Source of the DNA: Verrucomicrobiota bacterium | Lineage (GTDB): Bacteria > Verrucomicrobiota > Verrucomicrobiia > Chthoniobacterales > UBA6821 | DNA: 64,000 bases | Direction of reading: 5' to 3' | Assembly: GCA_021413925.1 (NCBI GenBank) | Contig: JAIOPL010000006.1 | Span: 124,001 to 188,000, forward strand | In this document: in pieces, positions 9,201-18,008 of the stretch | Layout of the letters: every line of letters starts with the position of its first letter | Position numbering within the stretch: the first letter of the stretch is position 1 | Program-made: the position numbers and the translations under genes | The notes under the pieces: generated by a model | Database searches by the model: none | What the model was told of the DNA's origin: nothing | The model's input: only the letters and a program-made list of their open reading frames with translations

Positions 9201-9828
9201 GCTCACGCAATGTAGACAGATGGTCGGCGGTCGCATAGCCCCGATGCCTTGCGAAGCCGTATTGGGGATACTCTTTGTCCAGCGTATCCATGATCCGATC
9301 CCGCGTGACCTTGGCTAGGATGCTGGCGGCAGCAATGCTGAGGCTGATCCCGTCACCTCCGACGAGGGCGGTATGGTTGATGGGAAGTCCCTTGACCGGC
9401 AGGCCATCCACAAGGGCATGGGCGCACTGATGTCCGTTCTCATGAAGTCCTCTTATGGCACGGGCCATGGCAAGATGAGTTGCCCTCAGGATATTGAGTT
9501 GTCCGATTTCCTCTGAGCTTACCTCAGCCACGAAGAAGCATACAGAGGAGTCTTCAGTCAATCGGACATAAAGCGTCTCGCGTTGCTGGTGATTCAGTTT
9601 CTTGGAGTCGTCCAGCCCATCCAGAGAGAATCCCTCAGGCAGGATGACTGCGGCAGCCACCACCGGTCCTGCCAATGGGCCGCGTCCCGCTTCATCGACT
9701 CCGGCCACCGGACGAATTCCCCGAGCATGGAGTTCGCTCTCGTGAAAGAACGAAGGGCAAAGAGAAGGGCCCCGAGTCTTTGCAGACTTGGGGCCCGAAA
9801 TCTGTGATCCGCGACGCTTGGTCGTCAT
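9136..9828 (-). CDS. rnhB: Ribonuclease HII
   Basis: 230 residues from ATG 9828. It removes ribonucleotides and RNA primers from RNA-DNA hybrids. The first active-site block is VAGVDEAGRGPLAGPVVAAAV, with the DEAGRG signature. Further acidic residues are in the ALVDGLPVKG strand, and ILAKVTRDRIMDTL holds the last Asp. There is a 35-residue polar N-terminal extension before the domain. It lies between rplS upstream, with 22 bases between, and yraN downstream, which overlaps it. The rplS-rnhB-yraN order is common in bacteria and supports one transcript. Confidence 0.93.
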   Translation of the reverse strand: MTTKRRGSQISGPKSAKTRGPSLCPSFFHESELHARGIRPVAGVDEAGRGPLAGPVVAAAVILPEGFSLDGLDDSKKLNHQQRETLYVRLTEDSSVCFFVAEVSSEEIGQLNILRATHLAMARAIRGLHENGHQCAHALVDGLPVKGLPINHTALVGGDGISLSIAAASILAKVTRDRIMDTLDKEYPQYGFARHRGYATADHLSTLREHGPCPHHRRGFAPVDQPTFGF

Positions 9829-9850
9829 CGGATCGGAAAGGAATCAGTGA

Positions 9851-10207
9851 TTAGGCAACTTCCTGCGCCTTCTCCTTCACGGTAACGGCGGCCTTGCCCT
9901 TACGATCACGGAGGTAGTTCAGCTTGGAACGGCGGACTGATCCGCGCTTCTCGATTTCGAGCTTCGCGATACGCGGGGAATGAAGAGGGAATACACGCTC
10001 GACACCCTCGCCGAAGCTGACGCGACGGACGGTGAAGTTGGCGTTGATGCCGGCACCCTTGCGGCCGATCACGATGCCGGAGTACTTCTGTATACGCTCC
10101 TTGTCGCCTTCGATGACGCGTGTGTGAACGCAAACGGAATCACCGACCTCGAACGGGACGAGGTCGGCCTTGAACTGCTCTTTTTCGATAGTGGCGATGA
10201 TGCTCAT
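9851..10207 (-). CDS. rplS: 50S ribosomal protein L19
   Basis: 118 residues from ATG 10207 (MSIIATIEKEQF). A longer open frame to 10291 adds residues not found in L19 and is rejected. Typical L19 features are FEVGDSVCVHTRVIEGDKERIQ, YSGIVIGRKGAGINANFTVRR, GVERVFPLHSPRI and KLNYLRDRKGKAA. L19 sits at the interface between the large and small subunits. The C-terminal tail VTVKEKAQEVA is a little longer than usual. First gene of the rplS-rnhB-yraN group; trmD and rimM, its usual partners, are not adjacent. Confidence 0.95.
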   Translation of the reverse strand: MSIIATIEKEQFKADLVPFEVGDSVCVHTRVIEGDKERIQKYSGIVIGRKGAGINANFTVRRVSFGEGVERVFPLHSPRIAKLEIEKRGSVRRSKLNYLRDRKGKAAVTVKEKAQEVA

Positions 10208-10302
10208 AACAGGAAGTGTGGCCGGAAATTGGTCTGAAGTGGTCGGATAGAATGCCCCGGAGTGTATTTCTTGGCAAGAAGTAATCACCAATTCAGCAAC
10301 TC

Positions 10303-10347
10303 CTGTTACCCATGTCTTGAACCAGGGTGTTACCTATGTCCTGACCC
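10303..10347. repeat. 25-bp tandem direct repeat upstream of xylB
   Basis: Two near-identical copies, TGTTACCCATGTCTTGAACC at 10303-10322 and TGTTACCTATGTCCTGACCC at 10328-10347, start 25 bases apart. They lie between the divergent rplS and xylB genes. The form resembles tandem ends left by insertion sequences, but no transposase is present, so the origin is inference. Confidence 0.45.
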
Positions 10348-10364
10348 GTTCCTCCTGACCCGTT

Positions 10365-10410
10365 CCGTTTTAGCCTTCAGTCTTCAGCCTTCAGCCTTTA
10401 GCCTCTCCAT
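10365..10410 (+). repeat. Pyrimidine-rich iterated leader before xylB
   Basis: CCGTTTTAGCCTTCAGTC and then CTTCAGCCTTCAGCC and TTTAGCC units run to four bases before the xylB ATG (10414). Very similar text (CCGTTTTAGCCTTCAGCC) occurs on the coding strand at the start of the large PEP-CTERM gene near 50604. No Shine-Dalgarno is seen in the tract. Confidence 0.6.
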
Positions 10411-10413
10411 TAC

Positions 10414-11922
10414 ATGATCACCTTAGGCATCGATAGCGGAACCCAGAGTACGAAGACCATCGCGCTTGACCTTGCAACCGGAGAAATCCTAGCCAGCGCC
10501 CAACAAAGCTACGGCTTTGTTGAAACCCCGGAGTCCAGCGGTGAAGGCGCCATGGAGCAGGATCCGGCCGTCTGGATCGCCGCCGTCGAGGCAACCATCT
10601 CCGAGGTTCTCTCCAAAATTCCCGATCAGCTTTCCGAGGTGGCTGGGATCGGTGTCAGCGGCCAGCAGCACGGGCTTGTACTTCTCAATACCGCCAATAG
10701 CGTCGTCCGTCCCGCCAAGCTCTGGTGCGATACCTCCACGATCGCTCAGTGTGCCGAACTCACCAAGGCTCTCGGCGGCGAAGCCAAGGTGGTCGAGCTC
10801 ACCGGCAACGCGATGCTCCCCGGATACACGGCCCCTAAGATCCTCTGGGTCCGCCAGAACGAACCGCAGAACTGGCACGAGACCGCCACCGTGATGCTCC
10901 CCCACGACTACATCAACTGGTGGCTGAGTGGAGAGAAGAGCATGGAATACGGCGACGCCTCCGGAACAGCGCTCATGGATGTGAAGACCCGGACATGGTC
11001 ACAGCCCGTTCTCGATGCCGTCGCGCCGGGACTCGCTGAGAAACTCCCGCCGCTGCGCCATTCCTCCGAGCCTGCCGGATCACTCCGGGAAGAGCTCTGC
11101 GCAAAATGGCGACTCTCCTCATCAGTGACCATCAGTTCCGGCGGAGGGGACAATATGATGGGAGCCATTGGCACAGGCAACGTGAGCCCCGGCATCATGA
11201 CGGCAAGCCTCGGCACCTCCGGCACGCTCTATGCCTTCAGCGAGAATCCGGTGGTCGATCCGAAGGGAGAGATCGCCGCCTTCTGCGACAGCACCGGCTT
11301 CTGGATGCCCCTCGCCTGCACGATGAATGTCACCCTCATCACCGAGCTCACGCGCGCTCTCTTCGCTGGCTGGAGCCATGACAACTATGATGCCGAGGCT
11401 GCGACGATTCCTGCCGGAAGCGACGGACTCTTACTTCTCCCCTATCTGGCCGGCGAACGCACCCCGAACCTACCCCGTGGCAGCGGCGTCCTCCACGGGA
11501 TCACCACAAAGAATCTCACCGCCCCCCATCTGGCCCGTGCCGCGATGGAGGGAGTCACACTCGGTCTCGCCTACGGACTGGAACGCTTCCGCTCACTGGG
11601 CGTTCCCCTTACAGAGATCCGCATTACCGGAGGAGGAAGTCAGAGTCCCTTCTGGCGTCAGCTCTGCGCCGACATCTTCGGCGTGCCGACGGTCTGTCTC
11701 AACTCCAGTGAGGGTGCCGCACTCGGCGGAGCCATCCAGGCCGCCTGGGCTGCCGGGGAAGATCACTCGACCGCGGCCCTCCACGTTCTATGCGATCGCC
11801 TCGTGACCCTTGACGAGTCAACCCGCTGCACTCCCGATGCCAAGAACACCGCCGTGTACAAAGAACTGCTCGATCGTGCGAACGCATTGCGCGCCGCCCT
11901 CTCCTCGGCGAACTTACTGTAG
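10414..11922 (+). CDS. xylB: Xylulokinase
   Basis: 502 residues, normal for the FGGY family. It phosphorylates D-xylulose to xylulose 5-phosphate for the pentose phosphate pathway. Visible motifs are the N-terminal phosphate loop GIDSGTQSTKT, GIGVSGQQHGLV, the substrate region KLWCDTSTIAQC, the catalytic-loop strand GGGDNMMGAIGTG, SLGTSGTLYAF, and the C-terminal FGGY signature around ITGGGSQSPFWRQLCADIFG. SGQQHG matches xylulokinase better than glycerol or gluconate kinase. The partner isomerase xylA lies 1.3 kb downstream on the opposite strand instead of in the same operon. Confidence 0.92.
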   Translation: MITLGIDSGTQSTKTIALDLATGEILASAQQSYGFVETPESSGEGAMEQDPAVWIAAVEATISEVLSKIPDQLSEVAGIGVSGQQHGLVLLNTANSVVRPAKLWCDTSTIAQCAELTKALGGEAKVVELTGNAMLPGYTAPKILWVRQNEPQNWHETATVMLPHDYINWWLSGEKSMEYGDASGTALMDVKTRTWSQPVLDAVAPGLAEKLPPLRHSSEPAGSLREELCAKWRLSSSVTISSGGGDNMMGAIGTGNVSPGIMTASLGTSGTLYAFSENPVVDPKGEIAAFCDSTGFWMPLACTMNVTLITELTRALFAGWSHDNYDAEAATIPAGSDGLLLLPYLAGERTPNLPRGSGVLHGITTKNLTAPHLARAAMEGVTLGLAYGLERFRSLGVPLTEIRITGGGSQSPFWRQLCADIFGVPTVCLNSSEGAALGGAIQAAWAAGEDHSTAALHVLCDRLVTLDESTRCTPDAKNTAVYKELLDRANALRAALSSANLL

Positions 11923-11963
11923 TCCACTCCCCCCCTTTCACCTTTCACTTTTAACTTCTTCCC

Positions 11964-12527
11964 ATGCGTCTCGTCCTAGCAGCCACCGGAGCCAGCGGAT
12001 CGATCTATCTGCAGCGACTGCTCCATCATCTGGAGCTAGGCAATCACGAGATCCATCTCGTCCTCTCTCCCTACGCAAAGCAGGTGATCCATGAGGAAAT
12101 CGGCGCACTGAAGCTTTCCTCCGGCGTGATCGAGCACAACGAGAAGTCGATGAATGCTCCCTTCGCCAGCGGCAGCGCCCTCTTCGACGGGATGGTCGTG
12201 ATGCCCTGCTCCATGGGGACCGTCGGCCGCATTGCCGCCGGCACAAGCGAGAACCTGATCCTCCGAGCCGCCGATGTCTTCCTGAAGGAGCGCCGCAAGC
12301 TGATCCTCGTGCCTCGGGAAACCCCTTGGAACCTTATTCATGCTCGGAACATCGTCACCGTGACAGAGGCAGGCGGCATCATTCTCCCGGCATCACCTTC
12401 CTTCTACAGTCATCCGAAGAACTTCGATGAACTCGCCGACACCGTTGTCTGGCGTGTCCTGGATATGCTTGGGATCCATGCTCCCAATGCCTGCCGCTGG
12501 CGCGAGGAATCACCGGCAAGCGAGTAG
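11964..12527 (+). CDS. ubiX: UbiX-family flavin prenyltransferase
   Basis: 187 residues. The N-terminus has the flavoprotein motif LVLAATGASGSIYLQRLL. LSPYAKQVI follows, then the substrate-binding SGSALFDGMVVMPCSMGTVGRIAAG and RKLILVPRETPWNLIHARN, all characteristic of UbiX/Pad1. It makes prenylated FMN, the cofactor of UbiD-type decarboxylases, from FMN and a dimethylallyl donor. No UbiD is in the window. The start is preceded by a pyrimidine-rich CCTTTCACCTTTCAC tract (11934 onward). The stop TAG directly abuts the ATG of the next gene, so the two are probably coupled. Confidence 0.88.
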   Translation: MRLVLAATGASGSIYLQRLLHHLELGNHEIHLVLSPYAKQVIHEEIGALKLSSGVIEHNEKSMNAPFASGSALFDGMVVMPCSMGTVGRIAAGTSENLILRAADVFLKERRKLILVPRETPWNLIHARNIVTVTEAGGIILPASPSFYSHPKNFDELADTVVWRVLDMLGIHAPNACRWREESPASE

Positions 12528-13202
12528 ATGGCCTCACGCAAAGGTCAGTTCAACAAGCAGGATTTCCTGGCGTCCGTCGCGGCTAATCTCGCCCGATTGA
12601 TTTTCTCTACCATCCGGCTCCGGATGAACGATCGCTCCGGATTCCTGACAAATCCCCCTGAGAGCCCTCGGATCCTTGTTTTCTGGCACAACCGAATCCC
12701 TGCGATCTCGATCGGATTCCTGCGCCACTACCCACGGAAGCATCCCTCACGGAAAGGAGTATCTGTTCTCACAAGCCCCAGTAAGGATGGCGACATCCTA
12801 GCCGGGGTCATGGCCAATCTCGGAATGGGCTCGGTGCGGGGATCCAGCTCCCGCCGCGGATCGACCGCGATTAGGGAGCTGACAGCGCTGTTAGAATCAG
12901 GTGTCGATCTGGCAATCACTCCAGATGGCCCCCGTGGGCCGAAGTACTCTCTGGGTCCCGGTGCGGTCTTTTTATCCCAGAAGACCGGCATCCCGATCAT
13001 GCTGCTGCATGCCCGCTATCACAGCGCCTTCCGCCTCAAGACCTGGGATAATTTCGCTATCCCGCTTCCCTTCTCCCGCGTCGACATCACCATCGATCCC
13101 TACATGACGATCGACCCGGAGGTCACGGATCTGGAGTCCGAGCGCCTCAGGATCGAAACCCTTCTGCGTGAGGAAGCTGAGAAAGCCGATCAGTCTTCAT
13201 AA
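12528..13202 (+). CDS. Lysophospholipid acyltransferase family protein (DUF374-like)
   Basis: 224 residues. After a short basic N-terminus comes a hydrophobic segment (FLASVAANLARLIFSTIRL), then LVFWHNRIPAIS, with the His of the HX4D-like acyltransferase box, TSPSKDGDILAGVM, RGSSSRRGSTAIREL and ITPDGPRGPKYSLGPGAVFLSQKTGIPI. The PDGPRGP block is the hallmark of the DUF374 branch. It probably acts at the inner membrane, moving an acyl chain onto a lipid A or glycolipid precursor; the substrate is unknown. It starts at the base after the ubiX stop. Confidence 0.75.
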   Translation: MASRKGQFNKQDFLASVAANLARLIFSTIRLRMNDRSGFLTNPPESPRILVFWHNRIPAISIGFLRHYPRKHPSRKGVSVLTSPSKDGDILAGVMANLGMGSVRGSSSRRGSTAIRELTALLESGVDLAITPDGPRGPKYSLGPGAVFLSQKTGIPIMLLHARYHSAFRLKTWDNFAIPLPFSRVDITIDPYMTIDPEVTDLESERLRIETLLREEAEKADQSS

Positions 13203-13207
13203 TTGCA

Positions 13208-13242
13208 CAAAAAAAGGAGCCGCTCCTTTCGGAAACGGCTCC
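13208..13242 (-). terminator. Intrinsic terminator of xylA
   Basis: Read on the minus strand, GGAGCCG (13242-13236), a 13-base loop and CGGCTCC (13222-13216) form a 7-bp GC-rich stem followed by a run of T (A run at 13208-13215 on plus). It lies 28 bases beyond the xylA stop and just past the end of the converging acyltransferase gene. Confidence 0.8.
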
Positions 13243-13269
13243 CTCCTATTCGGTAATCAGTGGGACTGA

Positions 13270-14577
13270 TCAAATAAACTCATTAACCAAGTTTTCGAGA
13301 TACTCCTGACCTCCCGAAGCTGGGATCCCTGCAGGATGAGCGAGGGCATGGGCTTCGAGTTCTGCCAACGTGGCCTTACCAGACTCAATCTTCTGACCGA
13401 GGGGGGAATTCCAGCTGGAGTAGCGGTTCTTGACGAATTCCTCGATGCGGCCGTCAGCACGGATCGCCGCGGCGATCTTGAGGCCCCGGGCAAAGGTGTC
13501 CATGCCGCCGATGTGGGCGTGGAAGAGGTCGGCTGGGGTGTGGGACTCGCGACGGCGCTTGGCGTCGAAGTTGAGCCCTCCCTCACGGAAGCCACCCATC
13601 TTGAGAACGACAAGCATGACCTCGAGGGCGAGGTAAATATTGGTCGGGAACTGATCGGTGTCCCATCCGATAAGCTCGTCACCGCGGTTGGCGTCGATGG
13701 TGCCGAGTTTGCCAGCCTCGGCGGCCACAGTCAGTTCGTGACGCATGGTGTGCCCAGCAAGTGTGGCGTGATTGGTCTCGATATTGAGTTCGAATTCATT
13801 GATGAGACCATAGGCCTGGAGGAAATTCAGGCAGGCTGCAGCATCCGAGTCGTACTGGTGGGTGGAGGGCTCGCGGGGCTTCGGCTCGATCCAGAACTTG
13901 CCCTGGAAGCCTATGGACTTCTTCCACTCGACGGCCATGTGGAGGAATGCTGCCAGATGATCCATCTCACGCTTCATATCGGTGTTCCAGAGCGTGGAGT
14001 ATCCCTCGCGACCGCCCCAGAAGACATATCCGCCTCCACCCAGCTCCTGGGTGATGCTGATGGCTTTCTTCACTTGAGCTCCCCCGTGGGCAAAGACATC
14101 AAGGCTCGGCGAAGTGGCCGCACCCTGGTTGAACCGAGGATGGGCGAAGAGACAGGCGGTACCCCAGAGGAGCTTCTTGCCAGTGCGCTGCTGCTCCTCC
14201 TTCAGGGTTCCGGCGACAGCGTCGAGGGCCTTGTGGGATTCTGCAAGGGTTGCCAACTCGGGGGCCACATCCCGGTCATGGAAGCAGTAGAAATCGATGC
14301 CCGTCTTTTCCAGGAACTCGAAGAAGACGCGGACGCGCTTCTGAGCGTTCTCGACAGAGTCGGTGCCGTCATCCCAAGGCATCTGAGCGGTTCCGCCGCC
14401 GAATGGATCGGCCAGAGGATTGCGCATGACATGCCAGTAGGCGGCCGCAAACCTGAGGTGATCACGCATTGGGCGCCCCTCGATCAGTTCCTCGGGGTTG
14501 TAATGTTTGAAAGCCAGGGGATTCCTGGACTTAGGACCTTCGTATTGGATAACCGGAATATCGGGGAAGTAGCTCAT
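13270..14577 (-). CDS. xylA: Xylose isomerase
   Basis: 435 residues from ATG 14577 ([14 protein letters not shown]); the frame extends upstream to 14655 but that part has no family match. It converts D-xylose to D-xylulose with two divalent metals. Family motifs are [29 protein letters not shown] (active-site His-Asp), [51 protein letters not shown] and [10 protein letters not shown]. Length and motifs match the long, class II enzymes. It is monocistronic, with its own terminator at 13208-13242, and faces xylB across two unrelated genes. Confidence 0.95.
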   Translation of the reverse strand: MSYFPDIPVIQYEGPKSRNPLAFKHYNPEELIEGRPMRDHLRFAAAYWHVMRNPLADPFGGGTAQMPWDDGTDSVENAQKRVRVFFEFLEKTGIDFYCFHDRDVAPELATLAESHKALDAVAGTLKEEQQRTGKKLLWGTACLFAHPRFNQGAATSPSLDVFAHGGAQVKKAISITQELGGGGYVFWGGREGYSTLWNTDMKREMDHLAAFLHMAVEWKKSIGFQGKFWIEPKPREPSTHQYDSDAAACLNFLQAYGLINEFELNIETNHATLAGHTMRHELTVAAEAGKLGTIDANRGDELIGWDTDQFPTNIYLALEVMLVVLKMGGFREGGLNFDAKRRRESHTPADLFHAHIGGMDTFARGLKIAAAIRADGRIEEFVKNRYSSWNSPLGQKIESGKATLAELEAHALAHPAGIPASGGQEYLENLVNEFI

Positions 14578-14888
14578 GGTTTTTGAAAGAAAATTTACTC
14601 TTCGTAATCTCGGACCTCTTGTAAAGTCGTGATTGCCCCGAATGGCAGTTGCCATGGCGGGCGATCTTCTCCAATAACACCAGCGATCCCCTTTTTATTG
14701 ATAATCTTAGCACTCCTTAATTCCCCACCCTACCCGAACGCGATGTATCAATCACCCTCTCACTCCACAGCCTCTATGCCTTCTTTGCCGTCGTCTCCAC
14801 TCTCTTCGTGGTGCAGTCGGCCCATGCGACCAATGGTATAGAACTCGGACAAATACAGGGATGATTAAAAAACATAAAGCGAGACACT
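14578..14888. other. Intergenic region between divergent xylA and folD
   Basis: 311 bases with no intact gene. It holds the xylA 5' region and an AT-rich stretch (14690-14712). It also holds a start-less open frame at 14721-14864 described separately, then an A-rich leader just before the folD ATG. No convincing promoter hexamers or riboswitch were seen. Confidence 0.5.
14721..14864 (+). pseudogene. Possible 5' fossil of a secreted or outer-membrane protein gene
   Basis: An open frame bounded by TAA (14718-14720) and TGA (14862-14864) with no usable start codon near its beginning. Its translation reads like a signal peptide, LHSLYAFFAVVSTLFVVQ then SAHA, with a plausible cleavage followed by TNGIELGQIQG and a stop. 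The segment after the cleavage site faintly recalls the mature start of FadL/OmpP1-type porins. It could be coincidence in a pyrimidine-rich region. Low confidence. Confidence 0.25.
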
Positions 14889-15767
14889 ATGAAACTCATT
14901 GATGGCAAGGCGGTCGCCGCCAAGGTTGAACTCGAAACACGGACACGCATCGACGCGCTCAAAAGCAGAGGTATCACCCCCGGACTTGCCGTCGTGCTCA
15001 TCGGCGAGGATCCCGCCTCACAGGCCTATGTCCGGAACAAAGACCGCACCTGCGCCTCACTCGGAATGCATTCACGCAAGTTCGAGCTCCCCGCCACTGC
15101 CACCCAGGAAGAGGTTCTCATCCTCGTCGCCGAACTCAATGCCGATCCCGCCATTCACGGGATCCTCGTCCAGTCCCCTCCCCCTAAACATATCGATGAG
15201 CATGCCGTGACTCTCGCGATCGACCCCCGCAAGGATGTCGACGGATTTCACCCGATCAATGTGGCGAAGCTCGCGATGGAAGATGCCACCGCTTTCGTCC
15301 CCTGCACGCCACTCGGTTGCCAACGCCTCCTCATGGAAGCCGGAGTCGAAACCTCGGGAGCAGAGGTCGTTGTCGTCGGGCGGAGCCTGATCGTCGGCAA
15401 GCCGATGGCCTTCCTGCTCATGGCCAAAGGCAAAGGAGGTGACGCCACCGTCGCCGTGGCCCACTCCCGCACAAAGGATCTCGCCGCTATCACTCGCCGC
15501 GCCGACATCGTCATCGCCGCGATCGGCAGGCCTAAGGCCCTCGGCGCGGAACATATCAAGGAAGGCGCCGTCGTGATCGATGTCGGGATCAACCGCGTTG
15601 CAGATCCTTCGACAAAGAGCGGATTCCGCTTGGTCGGCGACGTCGACTTCGATGCCGTGGCTCCGAAATGCAAGGCCATCACCCCGGTTCCCGGAGGCGT
15701 CGGCCCGATGACCATCGCCATGCTCATGGCAAATACTGTCACCGCCTGCGAACGCCTTACTGCCTGA
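14889..15767 (+). CDS. folD: Bifunctional methylenetetrahydrofolate dehydrogenase/cyclohydrolase
   Basis: 292 residues, standard for FolD. It interconverts 5,10-methylene- and 10-formyl-tetrahydrofolate through methenyl-THF using NADP. Motifs: [15 protein letters not shown] with the catalytic Lys, [34 protein letters not shown], the Rossmann [17 protein letters not shown], and [18 protein letters not shown] at the end. The PPP in QSPPPKH replaces the more common PLP. It lies alone between divergent xylA and convergent M16/ispD. One-carbon chemistry here links to the serine hydroxymethyltransferase at 34.6 kb. Confidence 0.95.
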   Translation: MKLIDGKAVAAKVELETRTRIDALKSRGITPGLAVVLIGEDPASQAYVRNKDRTCASLGMHSRKFELPATATQEEVLILVAELNADPAIHGILVQSPPPKHIDEHAVTLAIDPRKDVDGFHPINVAKLAMEDATAFVPCTPLGCQRLLMEAGVETSGAEVVVVGRSLIVGKPMAFLLMAKGKGGDATVAVAHSRTKDLAAITRRADIVIAAIGRPKALGAEHIKEGAVVIDVGINRVADPSTKSGFRLVGDVDFDAVAPKCKAITPVPGGVGPMTIAMLMANTVTACERLTA

Positions 15768-15980
15768 CTGATTACTGATTTTTAAATCTGGAACTCAGGA
15801 AAGCAGGAAGGGAACTGAAAATGGGTACAAGTAACCCTCTCCTCTCTAACTGCTGACAGTCAGCGAATATCTCAGCCTTCACATCTGAGTGTTTGAATTC
15901 TCGATTCAACACCCTCGCCACTCTCAGTAATCCTACACCTCTGCGTTCTCCGCGCCTCTGCGGGAGAAATAAGTTTTAAA

Positions 15981-17273
15981 TCACGCTGGCCGGATCAACC
16001 CCAAGATTTCCTCCTTGGCGGGCCCTGGGCCAACCATGGCAAGGGAGAGCGTCCGATTCTGAAGAATCTTCTGAGCCACAGCCTGAATCTCTGCCGGGGT
16101 GACCTTCGCCAGCCTGTCATAGACCGACTCCGGAGAAACCACCTTGCCGTAGTTCAGGAGCGAAGTACCCAGGCGATAGTTTTGTGTGGCAGCGCGCTCG
16201 AGGGCCATCCGACTGGTGCCGATAGAGTAGTCGCAGGCCCGGCGGAGCTCGGCAATCGAGGGGGCTTTCCCGGCAATCCGAGCACACTCAGATAGAATGA
16301 GTTTCAGAGCTTTCACGACATTCTTGCCATCGAGTCCTAGAGCGATCTCGAAGGCCCCGCAGTCGGAGTGAGTTGAGAGGGAGCTGCCGATCGAATAGCA
16401 GAGCCCTCGACGCTCACGCAGCTCCTGGAAGAGACGTGAACTCATGTTACCGCCTAGGATCACATGTAGCAGGCTGACTGCGTAGCGCTTCGAATCGTGA
16501 GAGCCTACTCCCCGGAAAGAGAGGGCGATCTGGGTCTGCTGATTCTCGCGGGACTCAATCACAAGACGAGGAGCTGCCTGACGGGGAGGTAGGGATACGG
16601 AAGAGTGAGTGGTGCCTGTTAAATTACCTGGGAGTTTCTTCAGAAAACCGGAGGAGACCAACTTCACGAACTCCTCGTGATCGACCGCCCCAGCAGCAGT
16701 GACAATGGTGCGGCCTGCATGGTAATTACCGCGAAGGTGACTCATGAGATCCTGGCGCGAAATGACCGACAGGCTCTTTTTCGTTCCGGTGATGGGGCGG
16801 CTGAGCGAACTACCCTTCCAAGTCTCGGCGGTCAGCAGCTCCTGCACATGCTGTGCGGATTCGTCTCGGATCATCTCGATCTCCTCGACAATCACCCCCC
16901 TCTCCCTCTCCACTTCCTTCGGATCGATTCGGGAGTTGCAATACATGTCGGAGAGAACCTCCGTTACCCTCGCGAGATGATCTGCGGAAGCCGCCGCGTA
17001 GAAGCAGGTACGCTCCTCGGCGGTGTAAGCGTTCAGGTCTCCTCCGACACCCTCGACCTCCTCACTTATGCGACGAGCACTCCGTGTCTTTGTTCCCTTA
17101 AAAAGAAGATGCTCCAGGAAATGGGAGATGCCCCCGATCCGAGCAGGCTCGTGACGGGCTCCGACACCGCACCAGATCCCGACCGCCACCGTCTGGGAGG
17201 CGGGCATGGTCTGGGTCGCCACCCGGAGACCGTTCGGAAGGGTGGTGATGTTTGGTGTGATGTTCTTTCTCAC
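15981..17273 (-). CDS. M16 family zinc peptidase (processing-peptidase-like)
   Basis: About 430 residues from GTG 17273, which overlaps the ispD stop as GTGA. A longer frame to 17378 would run through ispD and is rejected. The inverted zinc motif HFLEH is present in GGISHFLEHLLFKGT, followed 70-odd residues later by the third ligand region ERERGVIVEEIEM. The C-terminal half shows the family's GLCYSIGSSLSTHSDCGAF. It resembles the bacterial homologues of mitochondrial processing peptidase (YmxG type). No signal peptide is seen, so it is probably cytoplasmic; substrate unknown. Coupled to ispD. Confidence 0.85.
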   Translation of the reverse strand: MRKNITPNITTLPNGLRVATQTMPASQTVAVGIWCGVGARHEPARIGGISHFLEHLLFKGTKTRSARRISEEVEGVGGDLNAYTAEERTCFYAAASADHLARVTEVLSDMYCNSRIDPKEVERERGVIVEEIEMIRDESAQHVQELLTAETWKGSSLSRPITGTKKSLSVISRQDLMSHLRGNYHAGRTIVTAAGAVDHEEFVKLVSSGFLKKLPGNLTGTTHSSVSLPPRQAAPRLVIESRENQQTQIALSFRGVGSHDSKRYAVSLLHVILGGNMSSRLFQELRERRGLCYSIGSSLSTHSDCGAFEIALGLDGKNVVKALKLILSECARIAGKAPSIAELRRACDYSIGTSRMALERAATQNYRLGTSLLNYGKVVSPESVYDRLAKVTPAEIQAVAQKILQNRTLSLAMVGPGPAKEEILGLIRPA

Positions 17274-17977
17274 AGTGATGGCTTTCTGGACCGGAGCAAT
17301 GCTTCGGCAACCATAAGATCGGCCGGCCAGGTGATCTTCAGATTCGGTTCCCGATTCTCCACGAAGGGAATCCTCCATCCGGCGGCCAGCGCCACAGAGA
17401 CCTCGTCAGTCGGTTTACCGTGAGGATTCTCTGCCAGGAGCTTCAGCAGCGGCGCGGCGCGGAAGACCTGAGGAGTCTGCATGGCCCAGAGCCCGGTGCG
17501 ATCGACGGTCTTCACCGCGCATCCTTCCTGATCCCCTTGATGCAGGGTATCTGAGACAGGAACAGCCGCCGCGGAGGCTCCCGCTTCAGACGCTTGGGCT
17601 ACCTCAAGGCAACGCGTGATCAGGGAAGGTGTGACCAGAGGACGGGCCGCATCATGGATAGCCACCAGATCAACACTCGGGGAGAGGGCTTGCAGACCTC
17701 TCTCAACGGACTCCTTGCGGTGAGAGCCTCCCGTCACCACAGCGGTCAGCTTGGAAATTCCTGCATTACTCGCGATCGCACGGAACTCCTCCTCACGCCC
17801 CTCGGGAGCAACCAGCACGATACTGCTGATCGACGGAGTCTGCTCAAAGGCCAGCAGAGTCCAGGCTAGGACCGGTCTTCCGGCAACGGAAACCGCGATC
17901 TTATCACCGCCGAAGCGGCTTCCCGAGCCACCTCCGACAACGATGGCGGCGCATTCAGAAAAAGACGTGCTACCCAT
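17270..17977 (-). CDS. ispD: 2-C-methyl-D-erythritol 4-phosphate cytidylyltransferase
   Basis: 235 residues. It activates MEP with CTP in the non-mevalonate isoprenoid pathway. The nucleotide-binding start is AAIVVGGGSGSRFGGDKIAV. The usual P-K of the AAGxGxRMG...PKQ signature reads D-K here, keeping the catalytic Lys. Other motifs are VVTGGSHRKESVERGL, LVAIHDAARPLVTP and the late MQTPQVFRAAPLL and TDEVSVALAAG blocks. The 3' end overlaps the following M16 gene by four bases. IspF, often fused or adjacent, is not in the window. Confidence 0.9.
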   Translation of the reverse strand: MGSTSFSECAAIVVGGGSGSRFGGDKIAVSVAGRPVLAWTLLAFEQTPSISSIVLVAPEGREEEFRAIASNAGISKLTAVVTGGSHRKESVERGLQALSPSVDLVAIHDAARPLVTPSLITRCLEVAQASEAGASAAAVPVSDTLHQGDQEGCAVKTVDRTGLWAMQTPQVFRAAPLLKLLAENPHGKPTDEVSVALAAGWRIPFVENREPNLKITWPADLMVAEALLRSRKPSL

Positions 17978-18008
17978 GATAGCAGAAAAAATGCGATTAG
18001 GGTGGAAG

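Noticed and set aside
13336-14586. 416-codon plus-strand frame across xylA
   Set aside because: Antisense shadow of xylose isomerase, whose motifs are unambiguous on the minus strand.
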